A stretch of 64,000 nt of DNA from Myotis daubentonii (Eukaryota; Chordata; Mammalia; Chiroptera; Vespertilionidae), in the NCBI RefSeq assembly GCF_963259705.1, contig NC_081840.1, positions 4,707,062-4,771,061 of the forward strand, written 5' to 3'. Positions within the stretch are counted from its first letter, which is position 1; the number at the start of each line of letters is the position of its first letter. The translations under genes were made by a program, and so were the position numbers. Below are positions 1-9,770 of the stretch, one piece after another. Under the pieces are notes generated by a model, which did no database searches, was not told the DNA's origin, and worked only from the letters and a program-made list of their open reading frames with translations.

Positions 1-863
1 CCACTGCAACTCCTTCGGACTCATTAGACTTAATTATGTCAAGGTCTCATTGAGGACTCTTTAAATCTGAAGATTCGTGAGATAATGAAATATAATAGCT
101 CCTTTGGAGCCATAAAGGTCTCTTTATGTCACGGGCTATTTGGAGATTCAATATTCCATAAGATTAATATTACAATATTATAAAAATGACAACAATTACC
201 ACACCCTCGATGTCTACCAAGTGTAACTCAATAATCATGATTTAGGTAGGCCCACCTCACAGTCCCTTGCGAGGTCTTTGTCAAGGAGGAAAGGTGAAGG
301 ATTGTGTGACTTTCCACTCTCTCATCACACCTACTTCTTGGTACACAGATCCCTCTGCTTCCGGTACACAGCTCTGTCTTGGTGCACAGCTTCCTGGTAC
401 AGAGTTCCTCTGCTTCTCACCTGGGGAAAGCCCGCCCAGGTGACTCTATTGCCTCGGCCATCCTTTTCTCTATGTGTGTTTAAGTACCAGGCATGCAATA
501 GGTTGTCAGTGATGGTCAGAGAATCAACAACCTTAGATAAGAAATTATAAAAAGTGGTCCTTTATAAAATGAAAAAGAAAAGAACAAAAAATAAATGAAA
601 TAAATAAATAGTGATCCTTTTCCAAGGCTGGCTCAGAAAATGCTAATAATGAATTATAACTGAAAGAATGTGCTTTTTTAAATGAAAGAAGCAGAAAATA
701 GAACTATTGCTATAGTATCTAAGAGACATAATTTAAAAACTGATAAAATTCAAGAGTAAATGTTATTGTGAAAGGAATTCTCTCATTCTTGATAAAAATG
801 TATATTTAATAACAGATAGATTAGTGAGTAGATGGCTAACTCTGGCACTTGAAAATTAAAGTA
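1..863. other. Unassigned AT-rich sequence, no gene seen
   Basis: I recognise no gene or named repeat here. The sequence is AT-rich apart from a more GC-rich stretch at about 265-470. In that stretch short near-repeats of GGTACACAG and a CCTCTGCTTC-like string recur between 340 and 420, which could be the remains of an old retroelement LTR. The open frame over 278-550 has no recognisable protein features. Confidence 0.4.
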
Positions 864-1040
864 TCTGTAATAATAAAAATGTAATATGCTAATTAGACTG
901 GATGTCCTTGCAGATGACCTTCCGGATGAAGCAGGGGCTGTGAGGGAAGCCCGGGTCTCGAATGCCAGAGGAAAGCTGGTGCCGGCAGCCAGGGGAAGGA
1001 AGGCCTACTCTTGCATAAATTTCATGTGTCAGGCCTCTAG
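864..1040 (+). mobile_element. Short non-autonomous HeliBat-type Helitron
   Basis: The element begins TCTGTAATAATAAAAATG, a decayed form of the HeliBat start TCCTATATAATAAAAG, followed by the AATATGCTAATTAGAC block shared with the copy at 19924. It ends in AGGCCTCTAG. The base before it is A and the base after it is T, the A|T target expected for Helitrons, which make no target duplication. No Rep/helicase coding capacity is present, so it must have been mobilised in trans. Confidence 0.85.
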
Positions 1041-1857
1041 TGTTAAATTATAAAAGGCATAGAAACTTTACCATAGTATTTAGATAAGTCCCATGTAGTG
1101 CCCCAGCCTAATACAATTACAGTTATTTGACGTGGTGGACAGACTTTACGGAGGTCCCCATCACCCTTGCTTTCTGGTTCACACCCTTATAGAGTTCTCT
1201 CTTATTATTGAGGGCAGGCATACCTTTGTGGATCACACTATGTTTCTACAGGACAGTGCTGTTCTAGAAAAGTAGTTAGGAAAGACCTCTGCCCAGACAG
1301 TGTGTCCCCAGGCTTCTCCTAGGTAATGCCTACCTATCCTTCAGGTTATGATCAGGAAACTCTGTGGACACAGGATCAATGGGAGTGTGGGAGAGCTGGC
1401 TGGAAGTTCGGCGTCCTTAGGCTGTGAGAAAAGATTGGCTTTCAAGACCACAGGATGCGCAACTATCTGGATAACAACGGAGAGAACTGTGGGGTCTTCT
1501 GAGGGGGAGCAGAATCAGAGGCACTGTCATAGGAAGATGATGGTAGTGTATGGTCGTCATTAGAGTAGGGAAGGGATGGTGCCTGAGGGACCTTGTAAGT
1601 TTCAATGGAGGCTATTGGGTAATGACAGGTTCTTCCTGCAATTGCTGTGCTTTCTGGCTTGGTAAACAGATACCAATCAGAGAATTCACCTCCAGGATTC
1701 CAGAGCATACATACTTATGTTAGAGTCTGGTTAGCACTCATCTGTTATCAATGTTTCTTTGTTATAAAAAAAAAAAGTAGTTGTTGGAATAGCCTCTGAA
1801 TTTTATGAATGCTTGACTTATTTCATAATAAAAGTTATATCTAGATAGGTAATATAA
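1041..1857. other. Unassigned sequence, no gene seen
   Basis: This is mixed-composition DNA. The overlapping short open frames at 1348-1708 lie on both strands and have no domain signature, so I treat them as chance frames. No promoter, splice or RNA-gene structure is recognised. Confidence 0.4.
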
Positions 1858-1879
1858 TAGATAGATACATGATAGATAT

Positions 1880-1911
<32 letters not shown>

Positions 1912-1979
1912 GTAGGTAGGTAGATAGATATAGATAGATAGAATAGGTGATAGGTAGGTAGGAAAGATGATAGATGGAT

Positions 1980-2028
<49 letters not shown>

Positions 2029-2142
2029 TAGGTAGATAGAAAAGATGACAAGTAAATAGAACATAGATACATAGATAAATAGAATAGGTGATCTATAGAT
2101 AGATAGATAATAGATAGATAGATAGATAGATAGACAGAAAGA
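1858..2142. repeat. Interrupted GATA/TAGA tetranucleotide microsatellite
   Basis: About 280 bp are dominated by TAGA/GATA units, with GGTA and GATG variants breaking the array into several pure blocks, the longest near 1980-2028. The apparent minus-strand proteins rich in Ile-Tyr-Leu-Ser are translations of this repeat and not genes. Pure blocks of this length are usually polymorphic. Confidence 0.95.
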
Positions 2143-3090
2143 CCGATTGAGATATAAAACTACAAAAGCTCTCTCAGAGAGATAATTCTACCCCATGTGG
2201 GATCATCACCTCATATTATCATAAGCTCTCCCACTTGATGCATTAGGTCCTCATTGATTTTTCATGCACAATTTCCTTGGGACCGCTTGCAAATGCATAA
2301 ATAATACAATACTCCTTAAAATATGTAAAATTATGTTCAGGTGCCATGCTCCTGCTATCACTCCCAACACTGTGCACTTGAATCAATTATCTGTTATTCT
2401 TTTATGTTCAACTCTCCAACTGCTAAGCATGTGTAACCCAATCACTGATGGGTTGACCCATTTTCTGATCAAATTTGTCTTACTTAGGGCACCATTAGGT
2501 AGAAAAAAAATCACCATCAAGGGTTTCACCTCCTCCCAATCTCCCACTCACATATTGCATGGTCTTTATATCTTGCACCAGGAATGACATCTGCCAGAGG
2601 TACGGGTTCTTTAATGCTCATGGAAATTTCTGGAATGACATGATCACATGTTTTTGTTGTGTGTTTTTTTCAGAATCAGTTTAAGAAGTGGTTCACTCCC
2701 ATTATCAAATGCAGGAAGAGAGTTCGGGAGTCACAGCATCCAAGAAGTAATGTTAAGCCATGCCTACCCTTCTATACTTATAATACTCCACTCTTCTTCA
2801 TCCCCCTCAAGCATCTTACATGTGCAGCCATTAAAAATCCGCTGTTACTTTCCCATCCCTATGCTTTTGCAAATACTTTAACTCCAACTGGAAAATTATA
2901 TCTGCTGGTAAGCATACCTGAAAAACCTCATCCACGTTCAACTCAAATGTGTGTGGTCTGACAGTTTTCCATGTCATGGGAGAATTAGTTGGCCTCATCT
3001 ATTTGTTTAAATGATCGTATGTATTTGATTTCCATGTCTTGGGTAATACTGCCAGGGCTCAAGGTTATTATTGTAATGGTGATTTGTAGC
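2143..3090. other. Unassigned AT-rich sequence, no gene seen
   Basis: No named repeat or gene could be assigned with confidence. Overlapping plus-strand open frames at 2264-2961 show no domain or splice pattern. Old LINE sequence is possible but too decayed to call by eye. Confidence 0.35.
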
Positions 3091-3094
3091 ATGG

Positions 3095-3270
3095 TCCATG
3101 GAGCCCGGACTTCAGAGCCAGGCTCCTCAGGTTCAAGCTCTGGCTCAGCACACACCAGCCAGGAGATGTCAGTGACCAAAGCCTGTTATGGGACCAAGCC
3201 TGTTAGCCTGCTGGGCTCATGTGGAGATTCAATTCGTTGATATTTTAATATTTGAAAAATGCTTACAATG
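3095..3270 (+). repeat. MIR SINE remnant
   Basis: The order of landmarks follows MIR in sense orientation. A TGGAGCC...CTTCAGAGCCAGGCTCC box leads into a GGTTCAAGCTCTGGCTCAGC core. The element ends with GTGGAGATTCAATTCG...TGAAAAATGCTTACA, which resembles the MIR 3' end. It is an old, inactive mammal-wide repeat. The short overlapping open frames have no independent support. Confidence 0.6.
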
Positions 3271-3370
3271 GGATCTGGACATCATGTCTATTTACACACT
3301 TATACCCACCCTTACCCTAGAAGGCCTTTAAAGTAGAAGACACACCTTACACATTTGTCTCCTACAGCCA

Positions 3371-3550
3371 TAGCAGGCCAGAAACACATGCATATATGCA
3401 TAACCCATGATCATAGATAACAGTGCCTGAAGGCCAGGGTTGGGGGAGAAGGGGGCAGCAGTAGGGGCTGGGAGGAGGGATCGATGGTAAAATAAAGGGG
3501 ATATCTATCATAGTCCAACAATAAAGATAAATTTTTTAAAATAATAATAA
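3371..3550 (+). mobile_element. L1 3' UTR fragment, sense
   Basis: The string CCATGATCATAGATAACAGT is followed by a purine-rich GGCCAGGG...GGGGGAG stretch and ends in CAACAATAAAGATAAATTT with an A-rich tail. This order matches the 3' end of bat L1 elements as I know it. It is a 5'-truncated copy without coding sequence. Confidence 0.65.
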
Positions 3551-3699
3551 AACACTTCTCTGTCAATTTCTATAATTGATTTCTATATATTCCAAATCAA
3601 AGGGACAAATTACTACTGAAAACAAGAAAGCAGATATTCAAATATAATAATGTAATAATAGCGTAGAATTATTAGTGGGGTTACCATAAGCCACACAAT

Positions 3700-3870
3700 T
3701 GCATCTATATAATTTCCTCCCCACCGGGAAGGTACAAGTATTATTCCCAGAACAAGGAAACAGAGGCCCAGGCTGCGAGTGACCATCAGAACCCAGCTCT
3801 CTCGCTTCAGCCCAGCCTGGGTGACTTCGTCACTGAGGTTCCAGCCCAGTGATATTCCAGTTTCAACTCG
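3700..3870 (+). repeat. Probable MIR 3' half
   Basis: The MIR-like 3' order is visible: TATTATTCCCAGAACAAGGAAACAGAGGCCCAG, then an exon-like GAACCCAG stretch. The similarity is weak and by eye only. The minus-strand open frame covering it has no recognisable protein features. Confidence 0.45.
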
Positions 3871-3912
3871 GATCCAGAGGCCCTGCCTCAGGTCTGCAGG
3901 TTTCAACTTCAA

Positions 3913-4385
3913 ACGAGATTGAGGTTGTGATTTTCATTCTGTCCAAGCTAAGCAGTGATATCTAGGCAGTTGTTTGGTGGAACTTTTGAGAGGAACTCAC
4001 TCAGGCGTACGCTAATTACTATCCTTGAATTTCTTCCACCTGGAAAATTATAAAGAGTACACTTTATTGTAAATATCTACAAATGAATTCTAATGACAGA
4101 ATTATAAGGAGAAATTATAAAATCTGAATGAGAGAGGAATATTTGATATGCCTCTATCAGAAAATAATGAATCAGGAAGGCAAAAATGATAAAGGATAAG
4201 ATGACTAGAAAAAAAATGTACCATGCTTAAAGTAGTGTTCTTATGTGGCTATACGAACACCATACGTGTGTTAAATGTATACACATACAAAAAAATAACC
4301 TTATGCCTATAGGAGAAAGAGAGAACACTAAATTTTTTCCAAGTCATATGAAACATTAATAAAAGTATTAGTAACCTAATGTAAG
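3913..4385. other. Unassigned AT-rich sequence
   Basis: About 470 bp of AT-rich DNA, with no gene and no confidently named repeat. Very decayed L1 sequence is possible. Confidence 0.35.
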
Positions 4386-4436
4386 GTTATAGAGTGATAT
4401 ATATATATATATATATAACCTTATATCACTCTATAA
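4386..4436. repeat. Inverted repeat (hairpin) with AT dinucleotide loop
   Basis: The left arm TTATAGAGTGATATA and the right arm TATATCACTCTATAA are perfect reverse complements, separated by an (AT)n run and a short AACCT segment. The last 8 bases of the right arm (CTCTATAA) are also the left target-site copy of the hAT element that starts at 4437, so the transposon landed at the edge of the hairpin. Confidence 0.85.
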
Positions 4437-4657
4437 CAGCCGTGGGCAAACTACGGCCCGTGGGCCGAATCCGGCCCATTTGAAATGAATAAAACTAAAA
4501 AAAAAAAAAAAAAAATACCATACCCTTTTATGTAATGATGTTTACTTTGAATTTATATTAGTTCACACAAACATTCCATCCATGCTTTTGTTCTGGCCCT
4601 CCGGTCCAGTTTAAGAACCCATTGTGGCCCTTGAGTCAAAAAGTTTGCCCACCCCTG
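4437..4657 (-). mobile_element. Non-autonomous hAT transposon (OC1-like family), 221 bp
   Basis: The termini CAGCCGTGGGCAAACT and AGTTTGCCCACCCCTG form imperfect inverted repeats. The element is flanked by an exact 8-bp target duplication, CTCTATAA, at 4429-4436 and 4658-4665, the duplication length of the hAT superfamily. Its interior matches, in reverse orientation, the copy at 37464-37679 along the full length, including an internal A-rich run at 4497-4515. There is no transposase, so it is a miniature element. The family resembles the OposCharlie1/OC1 group, but I give that name from memory only. The strand is arbitrary, set opposite to the second copy. Confidence 0.9.
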
Positions 4658-4699
4658 CTCTATAACCTCATATATATTAGCTTACATGTAGAGGCATAC

Positions 4700-6190
4700 A
4701 GAATGTCCTCAAAAACATCATTTTGTCATACCTTTGGTAAAATGCTATACAAACTTAAACTCTTATTTGTGTCAATTAACCTATGATAAATTTGGTTCCA
4801 TTATATCTCCTTTTCCTTTTGCTTAAAGTCACAAAACCTATCAATGACGTTAAGTGAGAACTTACTGTATATATATATATTATATAAATATAATATACAT
4901 TAGTTTAATATTTATTTCAAAGAACCACTATAATGCAGCCCATGTTCTAGGGCTACAATGCAAGTAAATTTTAAAAATCAACAATAAAGATAAGTTAATG
5001 TCCCTCTCCTTAACATTATTGGAAATATAATGGGCTAAAAATGAAATCACGATTAATTTTTTAGAAAATCTATGTATATTTAGAATGAATTAGAAATAAA
5101 TGTCAGCATATCAAAACTTATGTGATGACATTAAATCAATATATAAAGACAAATGTATAGCTTTAACTGAATTTATTTTAAATAATATAAATTTAAAATA
5201 ATGAATGTTATTAATATCTGTAGACAATTTGTTAAGGTTAATAAGAGAATTAAGCAAAGTTGTTTGATATAGGATCAACATTTAAGAAAGTTGCATTCTT
5301 ATTTACCAATAATAATCAACTACTAAAACATCTAACTGAAAAACACTGTATTCTCACTAACAAAAATTCTGTTATGTATGGCTATTATTATAATCTTGTA
5401 ACATAGTTCTGAGGACGATCACAAACATTTTATCTAAGTATTTAGAAGAAGACTCAAATAAAATATGATCAGGTTCTTAAATTAGAAGAATTACTATCAC
5501 AAAGATGCCAATTTCCTCCAAGTTATAGTTTGGTTTGACAGGGAACTTGCTTTGAGGTCATAAAATTAACATGAAAGAACAAAATGTCAATAAAAATAAG
5601 ACAATTTTGAAGAATATAAGATTGGATATCTGTCCTACAGATATCAAGATGTATTATAAACTTCTGATAATTAAAACTCTCTGGCCCATGTGGGTTATAG
5701 AAAATAGATTGAAAAACATTAAAACAAAACCTACCAAAATTGACTTACGCTAACATAGTAACCTGACATAGTTCAGGGATGGCTTTAAAAAATAGTATGG
5801 AAAAAATGAAAAATTTCAGAGAAAATTGCTTATATATTTAAAAAATAAAAGATCATAAATCTACTTCATGATATCCTCCAAGAAGTAATTCCAACATAAA
5901 GTACTTTAATGTAAGAAGGAAAACTCTAAAGCTTAAGGAGACCACATAAGGAAGTGGCATCATGCTATAAGTAGAGTGAAGAATTTTTAAAACAAGAAAC
6001 CTAACATAATAAGGAACCAAATCCAATGAAATTGAAGGGAAAATCCAACTCCATTCTCAGTTGGCATTTCTGCATAACAAAAGAAGTATAACTACAAGAA
6101 AAAGTAAGGCCTTCACACATACGTAGGATATAAAACAGAAAGCAACAAACAAATAAAACAAAGGAACAAACCCATAGACAGAGACCAAAG
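4700..6190 (+). mobile_element. Decayed L1-like (probable ORF2) sequence, sense
   Basis: This long A-rich stretch has the composition and phrase order of the L1 ORF2 sense strand. Examples are GACATTAAATCAATATATAAAG, a CATTCTTATTTACCAATAATAATC block, and CTTCTGATAATTAAAACTCTCTGG followed by a TTATAGAAAATAGATTGAAAA block. Frames are broken throughout, and only a 60-residue open frame survives at 5571-5753. Limits are approximate, and the copy may be more than one fragment. Confidence 0.5.
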
Positions 6191-6800
6191 TGCAGAGGTT
6201 ACTAGAGGGGAAGAAAGGTGGCAGAAGGATGAAAAGGATAAAGGGGGTCAAATATATGGTGACAGAAGGAGACTAGACTTTGGGTGGTGAGCACACAATG
6301 CAATCTATACTAATAATAGAGGAATATGCAAATTGTCTGGGATGCCATCATGTAATGACCAATCAGGATGGGGGCAGGGTCACGGCAGAGAGCTCTCAGC
6401 ATGCCTGCGCCTGGGGTCCAAAGGACACGGAGAGGAAGGGAGAGCAGATAGGCAGTTAGGGCTATCAGGCAAGGAGGGGAGTGCAGATAGGAAGTTAGGG
6501 GGATCAGGCCAGCAGGGGAGAGCAGTTAAGGCCATCAGGTTGGCAGGGGAGCAGTTAGAGGCATCTCAGGCAGGCGTGCACGTGAGCAGTTTAGGAGACA
6601 GTGGTTCCAGAAAACAAGAGGGATCCTGGATTGGAGAGGGTGCAGGCAGGGCTAAGGGACCACCCCCTCCCCCCTGCCATGCATGAATTTCATGAACCAG
6701 GCCTCTAGTATATACAGATGATGTATTGTAGAATTGTACACTTGAAACTTATATAATGTTGTTAACCAAGATTACCCCAAGAAATTTAATGAATTTTTTT
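6190..6800 (+). mobile_element. L1 3' UTR, split by a Helitron
   Basis: The left part ends with ATATATGGTGACAGAAGGAG and GGTGGTGAGCACACAATGCAA. The right part resumes at 6709 with TATACAGATGATG and runs through GTACACTTGAAACTTATATA to a poly-A-like end. Joined at the A|T junction, the two parts give the continuous order of a mammalian L1 3' UTR. The LINE was therefore there first, and the Helitron at 6304-6708 inserted later without duplicating the target. Confidence 0.8.
6304..6708 (+). mobile_element. HeliBat-type Helitron with internal near-repeats
   Basis: The element starts TCTATACTAATAATAGAGGA and has the AATATGCAAATT box of this family. It ends CATGAACCAGGCCTCTAG, with A before and T after. 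Inside, a GCAGATAGGCAGTTAGG-like unit recurs about four times between 6440 and 6560, with spacings near 30-40 bp. The 117-residue open frame at 6333-6686 is a chance frame within the transposon. There is no replicase domain. Confidence 0.9.
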
Positions 6801-6809
6801 AAAAAAAGG

Positions 6810-7700
6810 CCAGATTGAGAAAAGATGTTTATCAAGCATAGAGCTAACATAGGCAAAGTATCCAGCACACACAATAAACTTCTATAAGTTTATTAGAAAG
6901 GAAGAAAAAACCATCTGATAAGAAAATTGGCAAAAGAATTGAAAAGAAAATCTATGAAAGAATATTATGGGACTCGACATAAAGAGAAAATGTGTTCAGC
7001 CTCATTAATGACCTCAAATATGCAAATGAAAACAGAAGCAAGATGACATTTTACACCCATCATATTGTCACACACGAATATCTGATAATAGCTGGTTAGA
7101 GTGACAAGCTGAGAAGGGGGCTGGCATGCCTCTGGTGAGACGTGAGGTCGAGGCCATACATTTGGAGCACAATTCAGGTCCTCTCTGAGGAAGTTTAACC
7201 TAATAATACATTTCAATCCAGAAATTTCACTGCTGGATATATACCCAGGAGAATCTTATTCAAGTGTATAAAAATGTGGAATAGTCCTTAATAGCATTTA
7301 AAACACATACATGGACAAAAGCATGAGCAAACAGGAATTAAAGGAGACATCCTCAACCTAAGTGAAGGCATCTACAAAAAACTTGCAGGTGATATTACCA
7401 CCCAAGGGGAAAGGCTCCACACTTTCCACTTATAATCAGAAATAGGAAAGGGAAGCTGTTCTCTCCACTTCCATTCAACATGATACTGCACATCCCAGAT
7501 AGGGCAATAAAGTGATGAAGAGAAAAATAAATAAAGGCATATATATTGGGAAGGATGAATCAAAACTTCAACTGCAGATGATATAAGTATATGCCTAGGA
7601 AATCTTAAGGAATCTATTAAAAATGAAACATCACAATGGATAAGTTAAGTTTAGCAATGTGACAGAATATAGGGTCAATATGAGAGTTTCTGTATTTCAA
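6810..7700 (+). mobile_element. L1 fragments, sense (3' UTR-like then ORF2 reverse-transcriptase region)
   Basis: From 6810 to about 7340 the sequence resembles the L1 3' region, with an AAATTGGCAAAAGAATTG block, a TGCAAATGAAAACAGAAGC block and a TGGATATATACCCAGGAG block. From about 7345 it switches to the ORF2 reverse-transcriptase segment. There CTCAACCTAAGTGAAGGCATC, TTCCATTCAACATGATACTG and TGCAGATGATATA (the Ala-Asp-Asp core of the polymerase) occur in the expected order. The order 3' UTR then ORF2 means two joined fragments or an internal rearrangement. All frames are broken. Confidence 0.7.
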
Positions 7701-7706
7701 CATACT

Positions 7707-8045
7707 ATGTGTTAGGACTGTATGTGTATGTCTTCCAAAATTCATATGCTGAAATCCTAATTCCCAATATGATGGTTTTAGGAGTTCGGGCCTGGGAGAA
7801 GTCCTTACGGTGGAACCCTAGTGAATGGGGTTAGTGCCCCCAGAGAGCTTTCTCAACCCTGCAGCCAGGTGAGAACATAGGGAGAAGATGCACATCTATG
7901 AACAGGAGGCGGGCCCTCACCTGACACCCAATCTGCCAGCACCTTGATCTTGGACTTGCAGCCTCCGCGTGAGAAATGAATTTCTGTTGTTTATGAGCCA
8001 CCCAATCTATGGCATTAGGTCATTGCATCCCAAACAGACTAGAAC
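7707..8045 (+). mobile_element. MLT1-type solitary LTR (ERVL-MaLR), sense
   Basis: The LTR landmarks appear in order. TTCCAAAATTCATATGCTGAAATCCTAA comes near the 5' end, then CCTTGATCTTGGACTTGCAGCCTCC. ATTTCTGTTGTTTATGAGCCACCCAATCTATGG follows, and the end is CCCAAACAGACTAGAACAC. This is the layout of mammalian MaLR LTRs. No internal retroviral genes accompany it, so it is a decayed solo LTR. Confidence 0.75.
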
Positions 8046-8194
8046 ACTATGAATAAACGGTGAATACATACTAGGAATAAAACACTGAAAACTACAAACA
8101 TCACAATAGAAATTAAAGGTGACACCTACCTATGAGATATTGAATGCTGGCTCAGTACAAATGTTTTCAAGCTCTTTAGTTAAAAACAAAAAGA

Positions 8195-8425
8195 AGCCCT
8201 AACCGGTTTGGCTCAGTGGATAGAGCGTGGGCCTGAGGACTGAAAGGTCCCAGATTCGATTCTGGTCAAGGGCATGTAACTTGGTTGCGGGCACATCCCC
8301 AGTTCCCAGTTGGAGGTGTGCAGGAAGCAACTGATTGATGTTTCTCTCTCATCGATGTTTCTAACTCTCTATCCCCCTCTCTTCCTCTCTGTAAAATAAA
8401 ATCAATAAAATATATTTTTAAAAAA
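8195..8425 (+). mobile_element. Ves SINE, full length, sense
   Basis: This is a tRNA-derived SINE of vesper bats. The head GCCCTAACCGGTTTGGCTCA leads to an A-box-like TGGCTCAGTGGATAGAGCG and a B-box-like GGTCCCAGATTCGATTCTGG. Then come a GTTGCGGGCACATCCCCAG body, a pyrimidine-rich ATCGATGTTTCTAACTCTCT region and an AATAAAATATATTT tail. A-rich flanks blur the target duplication. It is a marker for the host lineage. Confidence 0.95.
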
Positions 8426-8439
8426 GAAATATTCATGCT

Positions 8440-9250
8440 GATTGTAAAATGCACATGAAAAACCAGAGGGCTGAGCATGGCCAAAATAATTTTGAAAAAG
8501 AAGGGCATGTGCAGAGCATTGACACTTTCTCATTTCAACACATACCATGAAAGTAAGTACTACAGACAGCGCGATACTGGTATAGGAACGGGTCGGGAAA
8601 ACATTAAACAGAACGAAGAATCCAAAGATAGACCCCACTTGCATGCTTACTCTCCGCACCCCACCCCCAAAGATGCTAAGGTTATTCAGTGAGGAAGTAA
8701 TACAGTCTTTCAACAATGGGAACAACTGCATTATCTGTATGAAAAAATGACATTGCCACGTCTCACACTACAGGAAAAAATAACTTGATATGGATTATAG
8801 ACTTCAATAGAAGAGCTGAAACTACTAAGTATCTAGAAGAAAACCTATGAGAAAATCTTTGTGACAGTGGGCTAAACAATGATTTCTTAAACCTGAGCGC
8901 CAAAGCACAAGGCCGGAAAGAAAAAATTAAGGATGCCTTAATAAAAATAAAAATCTTTCAATCTTTGAGACACACAGTTAAGAAAATGGAAAGCTATCCC
9001 ACAGACTGGGATGAAATATTTGAAAATCATAGATCTGATAAGGAGCTTCATGCAGATTATAAAATGAGACTTATCACTCAATAGCAAGAAAACAAAGCAA
9101 CAAAAAAATTGGCAAAACATTTGAACAAATATTTTACCAAAGAAGATATAGGAATAGCTAGGAAGCACATAAGAAAAAGCTTTTAACATCAATAGTCATC
9201 ATAAAAAGTAAAAATAATTGCAGAATGATTCTATTCATAACACTTAAGAA
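8440..9250 (+). mobile_element. L1 ORF2 end / 3' region, sense
   Basis: The sequence carries L1 phrases in sense order. Examples are CCTATGAGAAAATCTTTGTGACAG, then AAGCACAAGGCCGGAAAGAA, AGGAGCTTCATGCAGATTATAAAATG, and AAAATTGGCAAAACATTTGAACAA leading to GAAGATATAGGAATAGC. Stops in all frames show that it is dead. Small minus-strand open frames over it are antisense shadows. Confidence 0.65.
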
Positions 9251-9770
9251 CATGTAAAGAATGTTATATATAAAATTATATATATGGAGTTATAGCAACA
9301 TACATTTTTACAAATATATTTATATATACAAATACATGGATATATATGAATATATTAATACTAGAGTATTCATGGGTTTTTTCATTAACATATATTATTA
9401 TCATAAGAACTTGTATAGAATTCATAGATATCAATATTTAAAATGGGAATTTTGAGGAGGGAAAGGGGAAAATATTGTGATAGCAGACTGATATATAAGA
9501 GTTAAACTATTTCCCAAATATTTAATTTCTTAAAATCTGTTAGAATTTGATAGGGCATTAATATACAAATCCAAAATCTCTTGGCTGAAATCTTTTGGGC
9601 AGATGACTTCATAATTCAAAAGTGTGTTTAGATTTTAGAAAAGCAATATGATCCATGCATTTACTGCGTATGACTTAACAGCACCAGCAGGATCTGAGGC
9701 AGCAACCTATAACTAAACACATGAATATTTCTGATGCAAAAGACATGAATATTCACACCCTGAAGGCTGT
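9251..9770. other. Very AT-rich DNA with short TATATA runs, no gene seen
   Basis: AT-rich throughout, with alternating TATATA segments at about 9265-9350. No gene or named element is recognised. It may be the tail of the preceding LINE. Confidence 0.4.

Noticed and set aside
1..480. Possible endogenous retrovirus LTR
   Set aside because: Repeated GGTACACAG-like strings only; no terminal TG...CA boundaries, duplication or viral coding sequence.
1762..2072. Ile/Tyr/Leu/Ser-rich minus-strand peptides resembling membrane proteins
   Set aside because: Direct translation of the GATA microsatellite.
1858..2142. CRISPR-like regular spacing of short repeats
   Set aside because: The units are contiguous tetranucleotides without unique spacers, and the genome is mammalian.
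8195..8280. tRNA-like gene with A and B boxes
   Set aside because: It is the tRNA-derived head of a Ves SINE with a full SINE body and tail.
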